Assembly: GCF_938041965.1 (NCBI RefSeq)
Contig: NZ_CALISE010000003.1
Span: forward strand, 1 to 64,000
DNA: 64,000 bases
Origin: an uncultured Mogibacterium sp.
Lineage (GTDB): Bacteria; Bacillota; Clostridia; Peptostreptococcales; Anaerovoracaceae
Direction: 5' to 3'
Under the pieces are notes generated by a model. The model did not search any database and had not been told where the DNA came from. It saw only the letters and a program-made list of their open reading frames with translations. Made by a program: the position numbers and the translations under genes. This document shows, one piece after another, positions 25,652-35,352 of this stretch; the stretch's first letter is position 1; every line of letters starts with the position of its first letter.

Positions 25652-27355
25652 ATGGACAAAGATAAGCGTAGGTCTGATATAGCGATAATGCGGAGACTAA
25701 TCGTACTAGTAAAGCCTCTTACAGGCGTAATGATAACAGGCATCATACTTGGTGTAGCCGGATTCCTCTGTGCTATATTCCTAACCATTGTAGGTGGCAT
25801 TGGAGTTATAAAAGGTCTATCCGTATTTGGTGGAGACGTCATGTTCGGCAGCACTGCACTAGATGAAGTGATTTCTTGGAATCAGATATTTGTGCTGCTT
25901 ATTGGGCTTGCATTAGCGAGAGGTATTCTTCACTATGGCGAGCAGTATTGTAATCACTATATAGCTTTTAGAATTCTTGCGATTATACGTCATAAGGTTT
26001 TTGAATGCCTTAGAAAGCTCTGTCCGGCGAAGCTTGAAGGAAAGAACAAGGGCGACCTAATCTCTATTATCACGGGTGATATCGAACTTCTTGAGGTGTT
26101 CTTCGCACATACCATATCTCCGATTGTAATTGCATTTTTAACTTCGCTAATTATGGTGATATTCATAGGAGCTCAAAGCATGGTGGCTGGGGTCATAGCA
26201 TGTATGGGATACACTGTAGTTGGAGTTGTACTACCGATATGGAACGGTAAGAGAAGTGCTAGTGCTGGAATGAAGTTTCGTAACGGTGTCGGTGAACTAA
26301 ATGGCTTCGTACTAGATAGCATGTACGGTGTGGATGAGATTCTGCAGTATGGTCAAGGTGATCAGCAGCTCAGTAAGATGAATGAAAAGTCACAATCGCT
26401 TGCTGAGGATCAGGAGAATCTGAGCAAATTCGAAGGCTCTCAGAGGGCAGTAACTAATATTGTCATCCAGCTATTCTCTTGGGGCATGTTATTTACGATG
26501 ATTTACCTTTATATGGAAAGTGCGGCTACCTTTTCTGAGGTGCTAATTTCAACACTTGCTATGATGAGCTCCTTCGGACCAGTCGTTGCACTTGCATCGC
26601 TTTCTAATAGCTTAAATCAGACACTTGCCTGCGGGGAGAGAGTCCTGGCGCTACTCGAGGAAGCACCTCCGGTCGAGGAAGTAGGTGGCAAGGAGCATAC
26701 TGATTTTGAAGGGGCTAAGGCAGACGATATAACTTTCTCATATGAAGACGAGATTATATTAAAAAATGTAACGGTAGATATTGAAAAGGGTAAGGTGCTA
26801 GGAATACATGGTGCTAGCGGTTCTGGAAAATCAACTCTCTTAAAGCTCATAATGAGATTTTGGGATGTGAAAGAGGGCCAGATGCTGATATCTGAAAAGG
26901 ATATCAAGGAAATCAACACAGATGACCTTCGCTCAATGTCGTCATATGTAACACAGGACACTATACTGTTTCGTGATACCATAGCAAATAATATTAGGAT
27001 TGCTAATCCAGATGCAGAGCTCGCTAAAGTTGAAGAGGCAGCTAAGAAGGCTAGCATTCACGATTTTATTATTAGACTTCCGCATGGTTATGAGACAAAC
27101 GTAGGAGAACTCGGTAGCACTCTGTCTGATGGTGAGAAGCAGAGAGTAGGGCTTGCAAGAGCATTTCTTCATGACTCAGAGCTCTTGCTCCTTGACGAAC
27201 CGACCAGCAATCTAGATGTTCTGAATGAGGGAATTATCCTGAAGTCTCTTGAAAATGAAAAAATAGGAAAGACAATAGTACTCGTATCTCACAGGAAATC
27301 GACACTTTCGCTTGCCGATAGAATATATGAGATAGATAACGGCAGATTATCATAA
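25652..27355 (+). CDS. CydC-like ABC exporter half (permease-ATPase)
   Basis: 567 residues: six membrane helices, then an ATPase with Walker A GASGSGKST, Walker B LLLLDEPTSNLD and switch LVSHR. The signature is LSDGEKQR instead of LSGGQ, a degenerate motif typical of asymmetric heterodimeric exporters in which one composite ATP site is weak. Start codon 2 bp after the partner's stop shows tight coupling. Substrate is inferred only from the YgbA/CydDC resemblance. Confidence 0.8.
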   Translation: MDKDKRRSDIAIMRRLIVLVKPLTGVMITGIILGVAGFLCAIFLTIVGGIGVIKGLSVFGGDVMFGSTALDEVISWNQIFVLLIGLALARGILHYGEQYCNHYIAFRILAIIRHKVFECLRKLCPAKLEGKNKGDLISIITGDIELLEVFFAHTISPIVIAFLTSLIMVIFIGAQSMVAGVIACMGYTVVGVVLPIWNGKRSASAGMKFRNGVGELNGFVLDSMYGVDEILQYGQGDQQLSKMNEKSQSLAEDQENLSKFEGSQRAVTNIVIQLFSWGMLFTMIYLYMESAATFSEVLISTLAMMSSFGPVVALASLSNSLNQTLACGERVLALLEEAPPVEEVGGKEHTDFEGAKADDITFSYEDEIILKNVTVDIEKGKVLGIHGASGSGKSTLLKLIMRFWDVKEGQMLISEKDIKEINTDDLRSMSSYVTQDTILFRDTIANNIRIANPDAELAKVEEAAKKASIHDFIIRLPHGYETNVGELGSTLSDGEKQRVGLARAFLHDSELLLLDEPTSNLDVLNEGIILKSLENEKIGKTIVLVSHRKSTLSLADRIYEIDNGRLS

Positions 27356-27439
27356 TTTAATTATGCTATGAATAAAAATGAAGCTTAACTAAGCTGAGAA
27401 AGATTGATTTACACTCGGAATTGATAAAGGAGTTAAAAA

Positions 27440-28045
27440 ATGTTCTGGGATAATATAGCAGGCGTATATGACATATTCGTTAAAGTTATAAACAGAAAGA
27501 CGCATAACGAGCTAAAGAGGATAGTTGGCAAATACATAGAGTCAAATGACAATGTACTCGAGTGTGCGGCAGGAACCGGTATGCTTAGTGCTGTTATAGC
27601 TGAAAGGTGTAATACGCTTGTCGCAACCGATTTTGCTCCGAAGATGATTAAGCGTGCTGAGAAGAATTGCTCATCTTATACTAATATCACTTTTGAATAT
27701 GCGAATATCATGTCGCTTAAATATCCGGATGATAGCTTTGATAAGGTTATTGCTGGTAATGTGATACATCTTCTAGATGAACCACTAAAGGCACTTACTG
27801 AGTTAAACCGTGTCTGCAAACCTGGAGGACTCTTAATAATTCCAACGTATATGAATCGTGATAAACAAAATAAGAAGAGTGCACTGACTGATTCGATCGG
27901 AAAAGCAGGCGCCGATTTTAAGCAATATTTCAATGTTATTAGTTATATTGAGTTTTTTAAAACAGCTGGATATGATGATGTCAATGTAGAACTGGCAGAT
28001 GGAAGGATCCCGTGTGCAGTTGCAACTATGACTAAATTAATCTAA
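27440..28045 (+). CDS. class I SAM-dependent methyltransferase
   Basis: 201 residues of the UbiE/Methyltransf_11 type. The SAM-binding loop is VLECAAGTGMLSAVIAERC, the acidic strand-2 end VATDFAPKMIKRA, and motif III FDKVIAGNVIHLLDEPLKALTELNRVCKPGGLLIIPTY. AAAGGAG precedes the ATG. It follows the exporter genes by 84 bp on the same strand and may be cotranscribed. Its substrate cannot be told from sequence. Confidence 0.82.
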   Translation: MFWDNIAGVYDIFVKVINRKTHNELKRIVGKYIESNDNVLECAAGTGMLSAVIAERCNTLVATDFAPKMIKRAEKNCSSYTNITFEYANIMSLKYPDDSFDKVIAGNVIHLLDEPLKALTELNRVCKPGGLLIIPTYMNRDKQNKKSALTDSIGKAGADFKQYFNVISYIEFFKTAGYDDVNVELADGRIPCAVATMTKLI

Positions 28046-28067
28046 ATATGAAAGATAAAAAACTGCA

Positions 28068-28104
28068 AGGAACTGGATTATCCAGCTCCTCATTTTGTTT
28101 TTAA
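28068..28104 (+). terminator. intrinsic terminator after the methyltransferase gene
   Basis: AGGAACTGG and CCAGCTCCT pair around ATTAT with one mismatch, followed by CATTTTGTTTTT. It ends the ygbA-cydDC-methyltransferase transcript. Confidence 0.6.
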
Positions 28105-28163
28105 ATGCTTTTTTATATATTAAGCGAAAAGAACTGTTGGGACTCTTATGATTATAATTTATA

Positions 28164-28799
28164 ATGGAAGAGGTTCTGTATAATGTAACACATAGAGATA
28201 TACCTATCATGAATTATATTTTTGAAATCATATTACTTGCAATAATTGTAATTATACTGATAATAGTTACCTGGCTTAATGTAGATCTTGCACAATCCGA
28301 ACAGAAAAGAGCCGGTATAAGAGGCGAGAAGTTCACAATTAAGCTGATACGAGAAACTATGCGTAATGAGGATATTCTACTCTGTAACGTAAGGATTTCC
28401 TTTGAAGGTAAAAAAACTGAGATAGATAATGTGATTCTAAACAAACGAGGCATTTACATAATCGAGGTTAAGAATTACGTCGGGACAATTACAGGCGGGC
28501 TTAATGACTATGAGTGGAGTAAAACGAAGACTACAGCTTCTGGCAATGAGTATACGAGTGTAGTTAAGAATCCTATAAACCAAGTAAGGCGTCAAGTCTA
28601 CTTACTAGCTAATTACTTAAAGGCAAATGGTATAAATATATGGATAGAAGGGTATGCATTTCTAGTAGAAGGTAATAGCCCCATACAGAGCGCATATATA
28701 TTGCATGATCAAAAGGATATCGATGCTGCTATTCATCTAAGGACTAACAATAAACTAAGTTCTAAAACGCGAGAGAAGATTATAGAACTACTATCTTAG
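28164..28799 (+). CDS. NERD-domain protein with N-terminal membrane anchor
   Basis: 211 residues: one membrane helix (FEIILLAIIVIILIIVTWLN) then a NERD domain with the nuclease-like pattern GIRGEKFTIKLI ... TEIDNVILNKRGIYIIEVKNYVG (D and E-x-K of the restriction-endonuclease fold) and NPINQVRRQVYLLANYL. NERD domains are predicted nucleases, often with helicases, but here stand alone on the membrane. The start is uncertain: 28164 has no good ribosome site, and ATG 28209 is an alternative. Confidence 0.8.
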   Translation: MEEVLYNVTHRDIPIMNYIFEIILLAIIVIILIIVTWLNVDLAQSEQKRAGIRGEKFTIKLIRETMRNEDILLCNVRISFEGKKTEIDNVILNKRGIYIIEVKNYVGTITGGLNDYEWSKTKTTASGNEYTSVVKNPINQVRRQVYLLANYLKANGINIWIEGYAFLVEGNSPIQSAYILHDQKDIDAAIHLRTNNKLSSKTREKIIELLS

Positions 28800-28845
28800 A
28801 TCAATGCTGTATTAACAATGTTATATGAAAGAGGCATATTAATAT

Positions 28846-29889
28846 ATGAAAAAAATATACTTATTAGGGCTGGTAATAACATTAATTATGATATTGTGCT
28901 CTGGATGTATACTGCCTGATGGTAAACCATTAACCACTGAGAGTGTAACAGAGCAGGCCCAAGAGCGTTACGGTGTAGGCAAGGTTAAGGTCAAACGGCT
29001 TGACAAGAAGACTTGGGAAATTTCACCTACTGATTATCCTGATATCAAGTACACCATTAAGCAGAAAATTGGTCATGGAGGTGTAATTCCAGTCCCTGCA
29101 TATACGGATGATGATAATAGAATGGAAATATTAGGTAAAATTGTCCTGCCTAAGTTTTTCAGCAGAAAAGAGATAGAAAATATAGAATTTTCAGATTCGA
29201 TAATTAAGTATAAATGCAATGTAAAAAAAGATCAGGATGTTGAAGTTCTGAGCTCTAAGCTACAGGCAATGTGCGAATACATGAATGAAAACTATGGTCC
29301 TATCGTTAAGGATGCATATGTTACGGCTTGTTTTAAGGAGCCACGGGGAGCTGTTCCTGCTGTTACCAAATATAAAAAACCAGCGATGCGAGATAAAATT
29401 AGCAAGTCTAAAATTATTTCGTATTTAGACTCTAAGTATGGTAGTGGAACTTACACATTCAGAAAAGTTCCATCAGATGAAGTTTCGCATGAAGGTGAAG
29501 TAGAGGTAAAACTGAATGCTTATCCGGATATGCCTTTCTACCTTGCAACCAGTACTAAGCCGGGTAAGCGAGGTCAGCTGACAGACACACTTTACATAGA
29601 TATGATATATAATTTGGCATCTAAGTTTCCAGCGAGTGAATATGATTCTTCAAGCTATCTAGAAGTACAAGGAGAAGAGAATCTTGATGGAGAAAGATAC
29701 TATGGAGTTCTTCTAAGGCGTTACTTTAAATGGGGTGATGAGACAGGTGTTATCGAAAATATGCAGGTGATCCGAAAGGCTCTAAGGTCGTATTTGAATC
29801 AGTATCCGGTAGTTAATTACTCGGATTATCCTGAGAACAAGCATGCGGTGAAAACACCTATTTGTATGAAGATATCTGTACAGTTTTAA
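28846..29889 (+). CDS. lipoprotein of unknown function
   Basis: The signal peptide ends in a lipobox (LITLIMILCSGC, Cys21 or near), so the 347-residue protein is lipid-anchored outside the membrane. The mature part appears to hold two similar halves: each begins with a conserved-looking helix and YG-G turn (ERYGVGKVKVKRL near 40, SKYGSGTYTFRKV near 198) followed by YPD and strands. This suggests an internal duplication. No family is recognised. Confidence 0.7.
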   Translation: MKKIYLLGLVITLIMILCSGCILPDGKPLTTESVTEQAQERYGVGKVKVKRLDKKTWEISPTDYPDIKYTIKQKIGHGGVIPVPAYTDDDNRMEILGKIVLPKFFSRKEIENIEFSDSIIKYKCNVKKDQDVEVLSSKLQAMCEYMNENYGPIVKDAYVTACFKEPRGAVPAVTKYKKPAMRDKISKSKIISYLDSKYGSGTYTFRKVPSDEVSHEGEVEVKLNAYPDMPFYLATSTKPGKRGQLTDTLYIDMIYNLASKFPASEYDSSSYLEVQGEENLDGERYYGVLLRRYFKWGDETGVIENMQVIRKALRSYLNQYPVVNYSDYPENKHAVKTPICMKISVQF

Positions 29890-29920
29890 TTTATAAGTAA
29901 TATTATTAAGGAGGATATAT

Positions 29921-30733
29921 ATGGGTTTTGATATTAGCTATCATCCTATGAGCAGAACGCAGATGGAGGAGTGGTACTTTGCTCCGCTCAAGGCTCTTAG
30001 AGATGGAGATGAGAGTGTTCTAAATTCTTTAATAGAATTACAAGGAGAGGAATTCTTTCACGAAAAGTTTGTTGATCACATGAAATACTTCACATCGATA
30101 GATGAAGGAGAGCCATCGGAAAAGGGACTTCTATACGGATTACCTATAATCGGTGGATTCTTCCGTGACTATCAGTATGTACGCGGTGCTGCTTTTTCGT
30201 TTGTAATAGAAAGATATCCCGAGATGGATAGATACCGCACCCCTTGGTCTGAAGTGCTCCCTTCGTGGATTCCTACTCCTAGTAACGACTTGATTGAGGA
30301 GAATTACTCTGCAGGCATATTCATTGGTCCTGATCACGTAAAGGAACTACTAAGAGATATAGAAAGTGATGATGGAGTCCGCAGCATTCTTACGGAATCG
30401 TTTGGACCGGACAACCTCGGGGTATTTCAATTTGCTTTACAAGATGCTGCAAATACAGATAGTGGTCTTATCGAGGCAACCGAAGTAATGGAGGTTCAAC
30501 CATTTGACTTAAATAGATCGACTTGCTATTCAGATATACGATTCTGCGATCCTCGAGGAGCTCTTATATACCGTGAGGTGGCTTTAGCACAGGTTAGAGA
30601 AGCGACTGGTATGAATGATGATGAAATAGCTGAGAATGTCGTATACAAGAAGACTGATCATGAGGTACCAGAAGAAAGTGCTCCTAAGCCAGAGAAGAAG
30701 GGGCTTCTATCAAAGCTGTTTGGTAAGAAATAA
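29921..30733 (+). CDS. conserved MGFDISYHP-type protein of unknown function
   Basis: 270 residues behind a perfect AAGGAGG. The start MGFDISYHPMSR is distinctive and seen in hypothetical proteins of other bacteria. No membrane segment is present. The C-terminus is a flexible, charged tail (EVPEESAPKPEKKGLLSKLFGKK). It lies between a lipoprotein gene and a YdcF-family gene with short gaps (31 and 24 bp), which implies a cotranscribed envelope-related unit. Function is unknown. Confidence 0.65.
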   Translation: MGFDISYHPMSRTQMEEWYFAPLKALRDGDESVLNSLIELQGEEFFHEKFVDHMKYFTSIDEGEPSEKGLLYGLPIIGGFFRDYQYVRGAAFSFVIERYPEMDRYRTPWSEVLPSWIPTPSNDLIEENYSAGIFIGPDHVKELLRDIESDDGVRSILTESFGPDNLGVFQFALQDAANTDSGLIEATEVMEVQPFDLNRSTCYSDIRFCDPRGALIYREVALAQVREATGMNDDEIAENVVYKKTDHEVPEESAPKPEKKGLLSKLFGKK

Positions 30734-30757
30734 TAGGATAATAAGGGAGAACTTGGA

Positions 30758-31789
30758 TTGCTGTACGTATTAACTATAATATTCATCTGCGCATTTGTAT
30801 TTTCAATGTTTAAGGATCGTAGGAGTTTGTGGAATCCTGCACTTTTAATTTCTAGCTTAATATTTAGCTATATTTCAATTGCGAAGATCTTATATGATCT
30901 AGGGTTAAGTTCGGCTAGTTACATATTCAGAGACATAACAATTATCATTATAATTCTTTTAATATTGCTAAGTGCTGTGTTCCTAGTTTACAATGGATTC
31001 ATTTTACTTAGGAGAGAGGGATTATCTAAGACAAACGTACTATCTCTTGTCATGGGTATTATGATAATGATGTTTATCATTCTTATGTATGTAAGATTTA
31101 CGGCTAATAGCAAAATATTTTATGAAAGTATTCTGGTAAACATATCTTTCATATTTGTTATTTACTCGTACTTGCTATTTGGATGTGCTTTTATGGGATT
31201 TTTACTTTATTCAATACTTTATCTTGCGATTCCAAAGAAAAAGCATTATGACTTTATAATAATTCATGGTGCTGGATTAAAAGAGGGGAAATATGTCACT
31301 CCTTTATTGAAATTGCGTATCGATAAGGCGGTAGAAGCATTTAAGAAGTCAAAAAATCCAGACATTAAGATTATAGTAAGTGGCGGACAGGGTTCAGATG
31401 AGGAAATTTCTGAAGCACAGGCTATGGCCAATTATATTCTTGAAGAGACAGACATTCCGAGTGAAAAAATTATTCTGGAGGATAAATCGACCACCACATA
31501 TGAAAACTTGCTATTCTCAAAAGAACATGGAGAAAGATTGGTGGAAAACCCAAAGTTCCTATTCGTTACGAATAATTATCATGTATATCGTACAGGTGCA
31601 TATGCTAAGAAAATTGGTTTGAATGGAGATGGGCTTGGCTGTCAAACCGCGAGATATTACATTCCATCAGCTTTTATAAGAGAGTTTATCGCACTATGTG
31701 TAAAGATTAAGTGGGTATTTGTAGCGTTTTATTCATTATTAATGGTAGTGCTTCTATTATCGTATGGACATCTACTATTTGGCTTATAG
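30758..31789 (+). CDS. YdcF/SanA-family (DUF218) membrane protein, intact paralogue
   Basis: 343 residues: several N-terminal helices, a DUF218 domain (YDFIIIHGAGLKEGKYV ... IVSGGQGSDEEISEAQAMANYI ... STTTYENLLFSKE ... FVTNNYHVYRTGAYA) and one C-terminal helix. The TTG start follows AGGGAGA by 7 nt. It is a full-length duplicate of the broken gene at 22290-23294, collinear throughout. DUF218 proteins act in cell-envelope metabolism. It ends a run of four genes starting with the NERD gene. Confidence 0.82.
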   Translation: MLYVLTIIFICAFVFSMFKDRRSLWNPALLISSLIFSYISIAKILYDLGLSSASYIFRDITIIIIILLILLSAVFLVYNGFILLRREGLSKTNVLSLVMGIMIMMFIILMYVRFTANSKIFYESILVNISFIFVIYSYLLFGCAFMGFLLYSILYLAIPKKKHYDFIIIHGAGLKEGKYVTPLLKLRIDKAVEAFKKSKNPDIKIIVSGGQGSDEEISEAQAMANYILEETDIPSEKIILEDKSTTTYENLLFSKEHGERLVENPKFLFVTNNYHVYRTGAYAKKIGLNGDGLGCQTARYYIPSAFIREFIALCVKIKWVFVAFYSLLMVVLLLSYGHLLFGL

Positions 31790-31863
31790 TTTATAAATCT
31801 ATAATAGCATGAAGCTGGCTTTACAATTTAGGGAATGAAAATAGGGAATAAAAGGGGATATAG

Positions 31864-32685
31864 ATGAAAAAATACTGGATGCCAGCCCTGATGCTGGTAA
31901 CATTTGAGACAATAGCCGTGACACTCTGGCTGACTAAGGACAACTTGTTTTACCTGATTAACTTCAGCTATATAGGTTTATCAATTTGTATAGGACAAAT
32001 GCTATTTATCTGCAAGTACGAGCATGCAAGACGTATTGTGCAGCTCCTCATCGGACTTTATATGCTTATCTATCTTGGAGTTTTAAGTAATGAAAATATG
32101 CAAATCGAGGGCTTCTGGTACTATCTATTTACCGGTGTATTTGAGGCAGCTACTATTCACTATGCTGTTGCAAAGATATTTGGTCCGATAATATTTGATA
32201 GAGGTTGGTGTGGATACGCGTGTTGGACGGCAATGGTGCTAGACTTTTTACCGTAAAAGGTAGCACAATTCCCTCGTAAGAAGATGGGCTGGATAAGGTA
32301 TATAGCTTTTGTAATTGCATTCATATTTGTTGCAGCTCTTTTCTTAGCAAAAGTTGGGAATATTGAGCGAATAATGTTCTATGCATTCATAGTTGGTAAC
32401 ATCATATATTATACTGTTGGAATAGTGATGGCATTTGCTTTTAAGGATAATCGTGCATTCTGCAAATATGTCTGTCCGATTACAGTGTTTATGAAACCGA
32501 TGAGCTACTATTCACTGGTACGTATCAGATGTGATACTGATAATTGCATTTCTTGTGGTAAATGTAAAAAGGTGTGCCCGATGGATATCGATATGACAGA
32601 TAATGCGAGAAGTAGGGAAAATGGTACAGAATGCATACTTTGCATGGAATGCGCAAAGGTGTGTCCAGTCGATGCGCTTAAATAG
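31864..32685 (+). pseudogene. membrane polyferredoxin (NapH-like) with in-frame TAA
   Basis: One frame of 274 codons is cut by TAA at 32254-32256 (codon 131) in GWCGYACWTAMVLDFLP-stop-KVAQFPRKK. Related proteins normally have Tyr or similar there, so TAT/TAC-to-TAA fits. The whole protein has about five membrane helices, the CGYACW and CKYVCP pairs typical of NapH-like proteins, and two 4Fe-4S motifs near the end (CISCGKCKKVCP, CILCMECAKVCP). It would pass electrons between quinone and a periplasmic or cytoplasmic partner. The 32284 ATG has no ribosome site, so the ferredoxin half is probably not made. Confidence 0.82.
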
Positions 32686-32720
32686 ATTTGACTTTTGTAA
32701 TGATTGGTAATATCGAATGG

Positions 32721-32760
32721 AATAGTCCTTCTAATAATTAAATCGATGGGACTATTTTTT
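32721..32760 (+). terminator. intrinsic terminator
   Basis: AATAGTCC and GGACTATT form a stem with a 20-nt loop and run into six Ts. It separates the polyferredoxin gene from the Bce-like module. Confidence 0.7.
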
Positions 32761-32915
32761 GTACAGATTTATAATCTTATATGTGATAAATTGTAGTGTA
32801 TGAGATAGTTGTTATCTTGAATTTACACTCCAAGGACAACAACTAAATAATGACCCATAGCCTTGATATAATGGTGTTTGTGAAGGTATAAATTCAGAAG
32901 TTTTAGGAGATAAGA

Positions 32916-33587
32916 ATGCTAAAAATTTTAATTATTGAGGACGATAAATCGATAGATTCTATTCTTAGTGATGAACTTAATCAATGGGGATATCAAACGA
33001 AGAGTATCGAAGACTTTAGTACTGTATACGAGACTTTTGAAAAATTTGAACCAAATCTTGTCCTGATGGATATTAGTTTACCCTATTACAATGGATTCTA
33101 TTGGACGCAGAGGATTCGTCAAAAGTCAAATGTTCCTATAGTTTTCATTTCATCACATTCTGAATCTATGGATATGGTGCAAGCAATACAATTTGGAGCA
33201 GATGATTATATTACAAAGCCTATCGATATAACAGTAACTATAGCTAAGATACAGGCAATCTTGAGAAGGACATATGACTATGCTTTAGATAGTGACAAGC
33301 TTGCATATGGGGAATTGACATTAAATTTGTCTTCAGCAAAACTTGAGGGAGAAGAATTTTCTCTTTCACTGACAAGAACAGAGCTATTGATACTTGATAT
33401 TTTATTTAATATGAAAGGACAAATTGCCAAGAGAGAGGATATTATAAACCATTGTTGGCAAGGGGATGATTTTATAGATGATAATACGTTAGCTGTTAAT
33501 ATGACAAGGCTTAGAAAGAAACTGGCTGGCGTAGGGTTAGATGAATTTATTCAAACAAAGAAGGGCATTGGTTATTATCTACAGTGA
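32916..33587 (+). CDS. bceR: BceR-like OmpR-family response regulator
   Basis: Receiver domain with Asp9/Asp10 and phosphorylation site Asp52 (LVLMDISLP), Lys in DDYITKPID, followed by an OmpR winged helix (LTRTELLILDILF ... TLAVNMTRLRKKL ... FIQTKKGIGYYL). 223 residues. TAGGAG precedes the ATG. The next gene is an intramembrane-sensing kinase and then a BceAB transporter, the standard arrangement of peptide-antibiotic resistance modules. It probably activates the transporter genes. Confidence 0.88.
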   Translation: MLKILIIEDDKSIDSILSDELNQWGYQTKSIEDFSTVYETFEKFEPNLVLMDISLPYYNGFYWTQRIRQKSNVPIVFISSHSESMDMVQAIQFGADDYITKPIDITVTIAKIQAILRRTYDYALDSDKLAYGELTLNLSSAKLEGEEFSLSLTRTELLILDILFNMKGQIAKREDIINHCWQGDDFIDDNTLAVNMTRLRKKLAGVGLDEFIQTKKGIGYYLQ

Positions 33588-33594
33588 GGTTCAT

Positions 33595-34506
33595 ATGAAT
33601 AAGTTTATAAATTATATTAAAAGTGAATATAAAGTAATTATTTCCGCAATATATTCGATAATAGTGTTCAGCGCTATTTTTTTATTTGCTAATTTAGAAA
33701 AAGAGTATCTGGTGTTAGGTATAGAAGGGATTTTATTTGGAGTATTCTTATATCTATTCATTCAGTGGTTCAATTATTATAAAAAAGAGGGATATAGAGA
33801 AATAGCAGAACAATTAAAATTAGAAAATAAACAATTGCAAAGTCAAGCATTGAATGACAGAAGAAATCTTGAGGAGTATTTCCTCTTGTGGGTGCACCAA
33901 ATTAAGACTCCTATTACGGTGGCAAACCTAATTTTGCAAAAGGATAGCTCATTATATAACAAGAAGCTTAAAGCGCAGATGTTTTATATTGAAGAATATA
34001 CTAATATGGCAATCAATTATTTAAAGCTAATTGATAGACAGGCGGATATGGATATAACGTTTATTAATCTTGATAAAATCATAAAGAACTTGCTCAAGAA
34101 ATATTCCATGATGTTTATAGAAAAAGGGATTTCTTTGAAATATGAACCAATAAATGTAGAAGTTATATCCGATGCGAAATGGTTGGCAGTTCTTATTGAA
34201 CAGATTCTTTCTAATGCAATTAAATATACAGAATCTGGCACTATTAAAATCTCATATGAAGAAAAGACCAATACTATGAGCATTCAAGATACAGGTATTG
34301 GGATTCGGTCGGAAGATTTAGAAAAGATTTTTGACAGAGGTTATTCAGGTTTCAATGGAAGAATAAACGAGAAATCAAGTGGTCTTGGATTGTATCTTGC
34401 TAAATCTATTGCAGAGTTAATAAATGTTAAAGTAAAAGTTGAATCTAAGATAAACGTCGGAAGCAAATTTATAGTGCAATTTCCTTCCAATCTTTCAGAA
34501 CTGTAA
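33595..34506 (+). CDS. bceS: BceS-like intramembrane-sensing histidine kinase
   Basis: 303 residues: two membrane helices with almost no extracellular loop (VIISAIYSIIVFSAIFLFANL; LGIEGILFGVFLYLFIQWF), phosphoacceptor His101 in WVHQIKTPITV, N-box ILSNAIKYTESG and G-boxes IQDTGIGI and GLGLYLAK. Kinases of this design do not sense the peptide directly but the activity of the BceAB transporter. The ATG at 33595 has GAGG 5 nt upstream, formed by the stop region of the regulator gene; the longer frame from 33541 is overlap. Confidence 0.88.
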   Translation: MNKFINYIKSEYKVIISAIYSIIVFSAIFLFANLEKEYLVLGIEGILFGVFLYLFIQWFNYYKKEGYREIAEQLKLENKQLQSQALNDRRNLEEYFLLWVHQIKTPITVANLILQKDSSLYNKKLKAQMFYIEEYTNMAINYLKLIDRQADMDITFINLDKIIKNLLKKYSMMFIEKGISLKYEPINVEVISDAKWLAVLIEQILSNAIKYTESGTIKISYEEKTNTMSIQDTGIGIRSEDLEKIFDRGYSGFNGRINEKSSGLGLYLAKSIAELINVKVKVESKINVGSKFIVQFPSNLSEL

Positions 34507-34596
34507 GTTTAAGAATAGAGATTGTCATATTAAATAAATGCAGGAATATATGCGTATTAGTAAAATTATGACATAAAGAAAAGGAGTGATGAAGAT

Positions 34597-35352
34597 ATGG
34601 CAATCTTAGAATTAAAAAATGTAAAGCGATTATATCAAACTAGAAAGATTACAACAGAAGCCCTAAAAGGTGTTAATTTTTCCGTAGAGAAAGGTGAATT
34701 TATTTCAATAATGGGCGAATCAGGTGCCGGAAAGACAACTTTATTAAACATAATAGCTACACTCGATAAAGCTACTTCTGGTACGGTTGTTCTAAATGAG
34801 CAAGATACAAATTCGTTAAAGGACACCGAAGTTTCAGAATTCCGTAGAAAAGAACTTGGTTTCGTTTTTCAAGATTTTAACTTACTTGATCAATTTAACA
34901 ACCGTGACAATATATACCTACCACTTGTTCTTTCAGATGAAAAAGAGGCTATCATGAGGGCAAGGTTAAGTAATTTAAAGGAGCCGCTTGGTATAGGTGA
35001 CTTGTTGGAAAAATACCCATATGAAGTATCAGGTGGGCAGAAGCAAAGAGTTGCTGTTGCAAGGGCTATAATTACTGAACCATCTCTGCTTCTTGCGGAT
35101 GAACCTACAGGTGCGCTTGATTCACAGTCTTCTGAAACGTTACTAAAGATGTTTCGCACTATTAATCAGAATGGGCAGACAATCATTATGGTTACACACT
35201 CTTTAAGGGCGGCATCATATGCAAACAGAGTGTTGTTTATTAAAGACGGAGTCGTTTATCACGAAATATATCGTGGGGAAAATGAGAGGCAGGCAGAATT
35301 CATGGAGCGTATTAATCAAGCTCAATTTATGTTGAATAGAGGTGATAAATAA
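34597..35352 (+). CDS. bceA: BceA-like ABC transporter ATPase
   Basis: 251 residues of the MacB/LolD-like ATPase class: Walker A GESGAGKTT, Q-loop FQDFNLLDQF, signature VSGGQKQR, Walker B LLLADEPTGALD, switch VTHS. AAGGAGTG precedes the ATG. Its stop overlaps the permease start by one base. With BceB it removes lipid-II-binding peptides (bacitracin-, lantibiotic- or defensin-like) from their target and signals to the kinase. Confidence 0.9.
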   Translation: MAILELKNVKRLYQTRKITTEALKGVNFSVEKGEFISIMGESGAGKTTLLNIIATLDKATSGTVVLNEQDTNSLKDTEVSEFRRKELGFVFQDFNLLDQFNNRDNIYLPLVLSDEKEAIMRARLSNLKEPLGIGDLLEKYPYEVSGGQKQRVAVARAIITEPSLLLADEPTGALDSQSSETLLKMFRTINQNGQTIIMVTHSLRAASYANRVLFIKDGVVYHEIYRGENERQAEFMERINQAQFMLNRGDK

